From: Caldifarciminota bacterium | GTDB lineage: Bacteria > Hydrothermota > Tepidihabitantia > Tepidihabitantales > JAOUPE01 | DNA length: 31,494 nt | Reading direction: 5' to 3' | Assembly: GCA_029880025.1 (NCBI GenBank) | Contig: JAOUPE010000001.1 | Coordinates: 1-31,494, forward strand | Shown here: positions 30,964 to 31,494 of the stretch, in pieces | Layout of the letters: each line of letters opens with the position of its first letter | Numbering within the stretch: position 1 is the first letter of the stretch | Translations under genes and position numbers: made by a program | The notes under the pieces: model-generated | What the model was told of the DNA's origin: nothing | Seen by the model: only the letters and a program-made list of their open reading frames with translations | The model's database searches: none

Positions 30964-31080
30964 GTGAGCAGGGCAATACGCTATAATCTTTCTTCTTATC
31001 ATCGTAATACCTTTACCGCACTATTGGTGGAATTTGGGGAAACTGAGCTTGTCCAAAAACTCGCTTCATTCAGCAAGTGA

Positions 31081-31129
31081 CTACTATATATATAGTATCT
31101 GATGCAATTAATAACACAACATATAGTAG
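31081..31129. repeat. AT-rich palindrome with a distal inverted copy
   Basis: TACTATATATATAGTA (31082-31097) is a perfect 16-base palindrome. CTACTATAT (31081-31089) is also an inverted copy of ATATAGTAG (31121-31129), so two alternative structures can form. ACTACTATATAT occurs again at 11612-11623. Confidence 0.6.
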
Positions 31130-31237
31130 TGATTTTACAAATTTTCCTAGTTTTTAGACAAACTCAGTGTCCCCATAATATCCTGAGAGACCCGATTCGG
31201 AGGGAAGTTCCTCCTAAACAGAAGAGTGATTGTCGGA

Positions 31238-31253
31238 GAGGCTTCCAAGCCTC
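31238..31253. repeat. Short perfect hairpin
   Basis: GAGGCTT-CC-AAGCCTC, seven paired bases with a two-base spacer, so the real loop would open to at least four bases. No U-tract follows on either strand, which argues against a terminator. Confidence 0.5.
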
Positions 31254-31341
31254 GATTCTTCTATTCCAGGACTGGGAAATTCTTCCTATATTGCAGAAAA
31301 AATAAGGGACATTTTGGAGCAATCCTTAGACTATGAGGCAG

Positions 31342-31401
31342 CCCCCTAAGTAGCCCCCTAGCCCGCCCCCTAAGCCACTCCCTAAGCCACCCCCTAGGCG
31401 A
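31342..31401. repeat. Five-unit 12-bp C-rich tandem repeat (CCCCCTAAGNNN)
   Basis: Units start at 31342, 31354, 31366, 31378 and 31390, exactly 12 bases apart, each beginning CCCCCTA or CTCCCTA. On the minus strand this gives five G-runs of three to five separated by 7-9 bases, able in principle to form a G-quadruplex. A single related unit lies at 11542-11553. Confidence 0.75.
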
Positions 31402-31494
31402 TATACCCCCTCCCATACAGAAATTAAATATAAAAAATTAAATATCAAATATTTAGAAGAAAATTTTGCTTGATTTTTGGTAAACCTTTAGGTA

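Larger units (their letters stand above)
30964..31494. other. Noncoding, repeat-rich end of the window
   Basis: 531 bases with no gene I can support. It holds the AT palindrome and inverted repeat (31081-31129), a copy of GAGAGACCCGATTCGG (31185-31200), a hairpin (31238-31253), a 12-base C-rich tandem repeat (31342-31401), and a direct repeat GGGAARTTCYTCCTA at 31202-31216 and 31274-31288. The last 70 bases are very AT-rich. An open frame at 31102-31305 lacks a ribosome site and reads like noncoding DNA. Confidence 0.6.

Noticed and set aside
31102..31305. Possible 67-residue protein in the noncoding end
   Set aside because: No ribosome site, no recognisable domain, and it runs across the repeats and hairpin of this region.
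30964..31494. CRISPR array in the repeat-rich end
   Set aside because: Units are 12 bases in direct tandem with no spacers, and no cas gene is present.

Overview
The window looks like chromosome of an anaerobic or microaerophilic Gram-negative bacterium of moderate-to-low GC. Outer-membrane export genes, a lipoprotein and a bacterial DnaE argue for a diderm bacterium. A two-subunit iron-sulfur fumarase, a TrpB2-type tryptophan synthase, rubredoxin, desulforedoxin and many diiron proteins suggest a strict or oxygen-sensitive anaerobe. An uncultured lineage such as WOR-3/Stahlbacteria or a related FCB-side candidate phylum is my guess from gene style only. Clear sigma-70-like promoters (TTGACA, 16-17 bases, TATAAT-like) occur throughout. 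No rRNA, tRNA, CRISPR, transposase or phage gene was seen.

Layout. 1-3107 (minus): fumarase (beta subunit cut by the window edge, alpha subunit complete), an MBL-fold hydrolase and a solo TrpB2. 3362-10324 (plus): a five-gene exopolysaccharide operon with its own promoter and a leader containing a 14-codon ORF. Its genes are a KaiC-like ATPase fused to a degenerate GGDEF domain, a TPR plus outer-membrane barrel exporter, a PgaC-like glycosyltransferase, a small membrane protein and a membrane-anchored polysaccharide deacetylase. 10334-15172 (minus): an orphan alpha/alpha-toroid protein and DNA polymerase III alpha with an apparently intact PHP site.

15295-21232 (plus) is the most unusual block, a compact 13-gene cluster. 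It has five tandem ferritin-like diiron proteins, an IscS-family protein lacking its PLP-binding lysine, IscU, a 57-residue zinc ribbon, DsrE2, TusA, rubredoxin, a lysine-tailed desulforedoxin and an MTH1187-family protein. It reads as one module joining diiron oxygen/peroxide chemistry, small iron electron carriers, and Fe-S or sulfur handling.

21316-25178 (minus): a GyrI-like lipoprotein, a SERCA-type Ca2+ ATPase carrying a palindromic insert in frame, and a cupin. 25357-29613 (plus): transaldolase, transketolase and an aspartate-type aminotransferase, closed by a good intrinsic terminator. 29748-30963 (plus): a predicted toxin-antitoxin pair (XRE-Panacea antitoxin and RelE/ParE-like toxin) behind a consensus promoter. 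30964-31494 is noncoding and repeat-rich, with an AT palindrome, hairpins and a five-unit 12-bp C-rich tandem repeat.

Three minus-strand genes (dnaE, the Ca2+ ATPase and the cupin) have a promoter so close to the start codon that leaderless or near-leaderless mRNAs are predicted.
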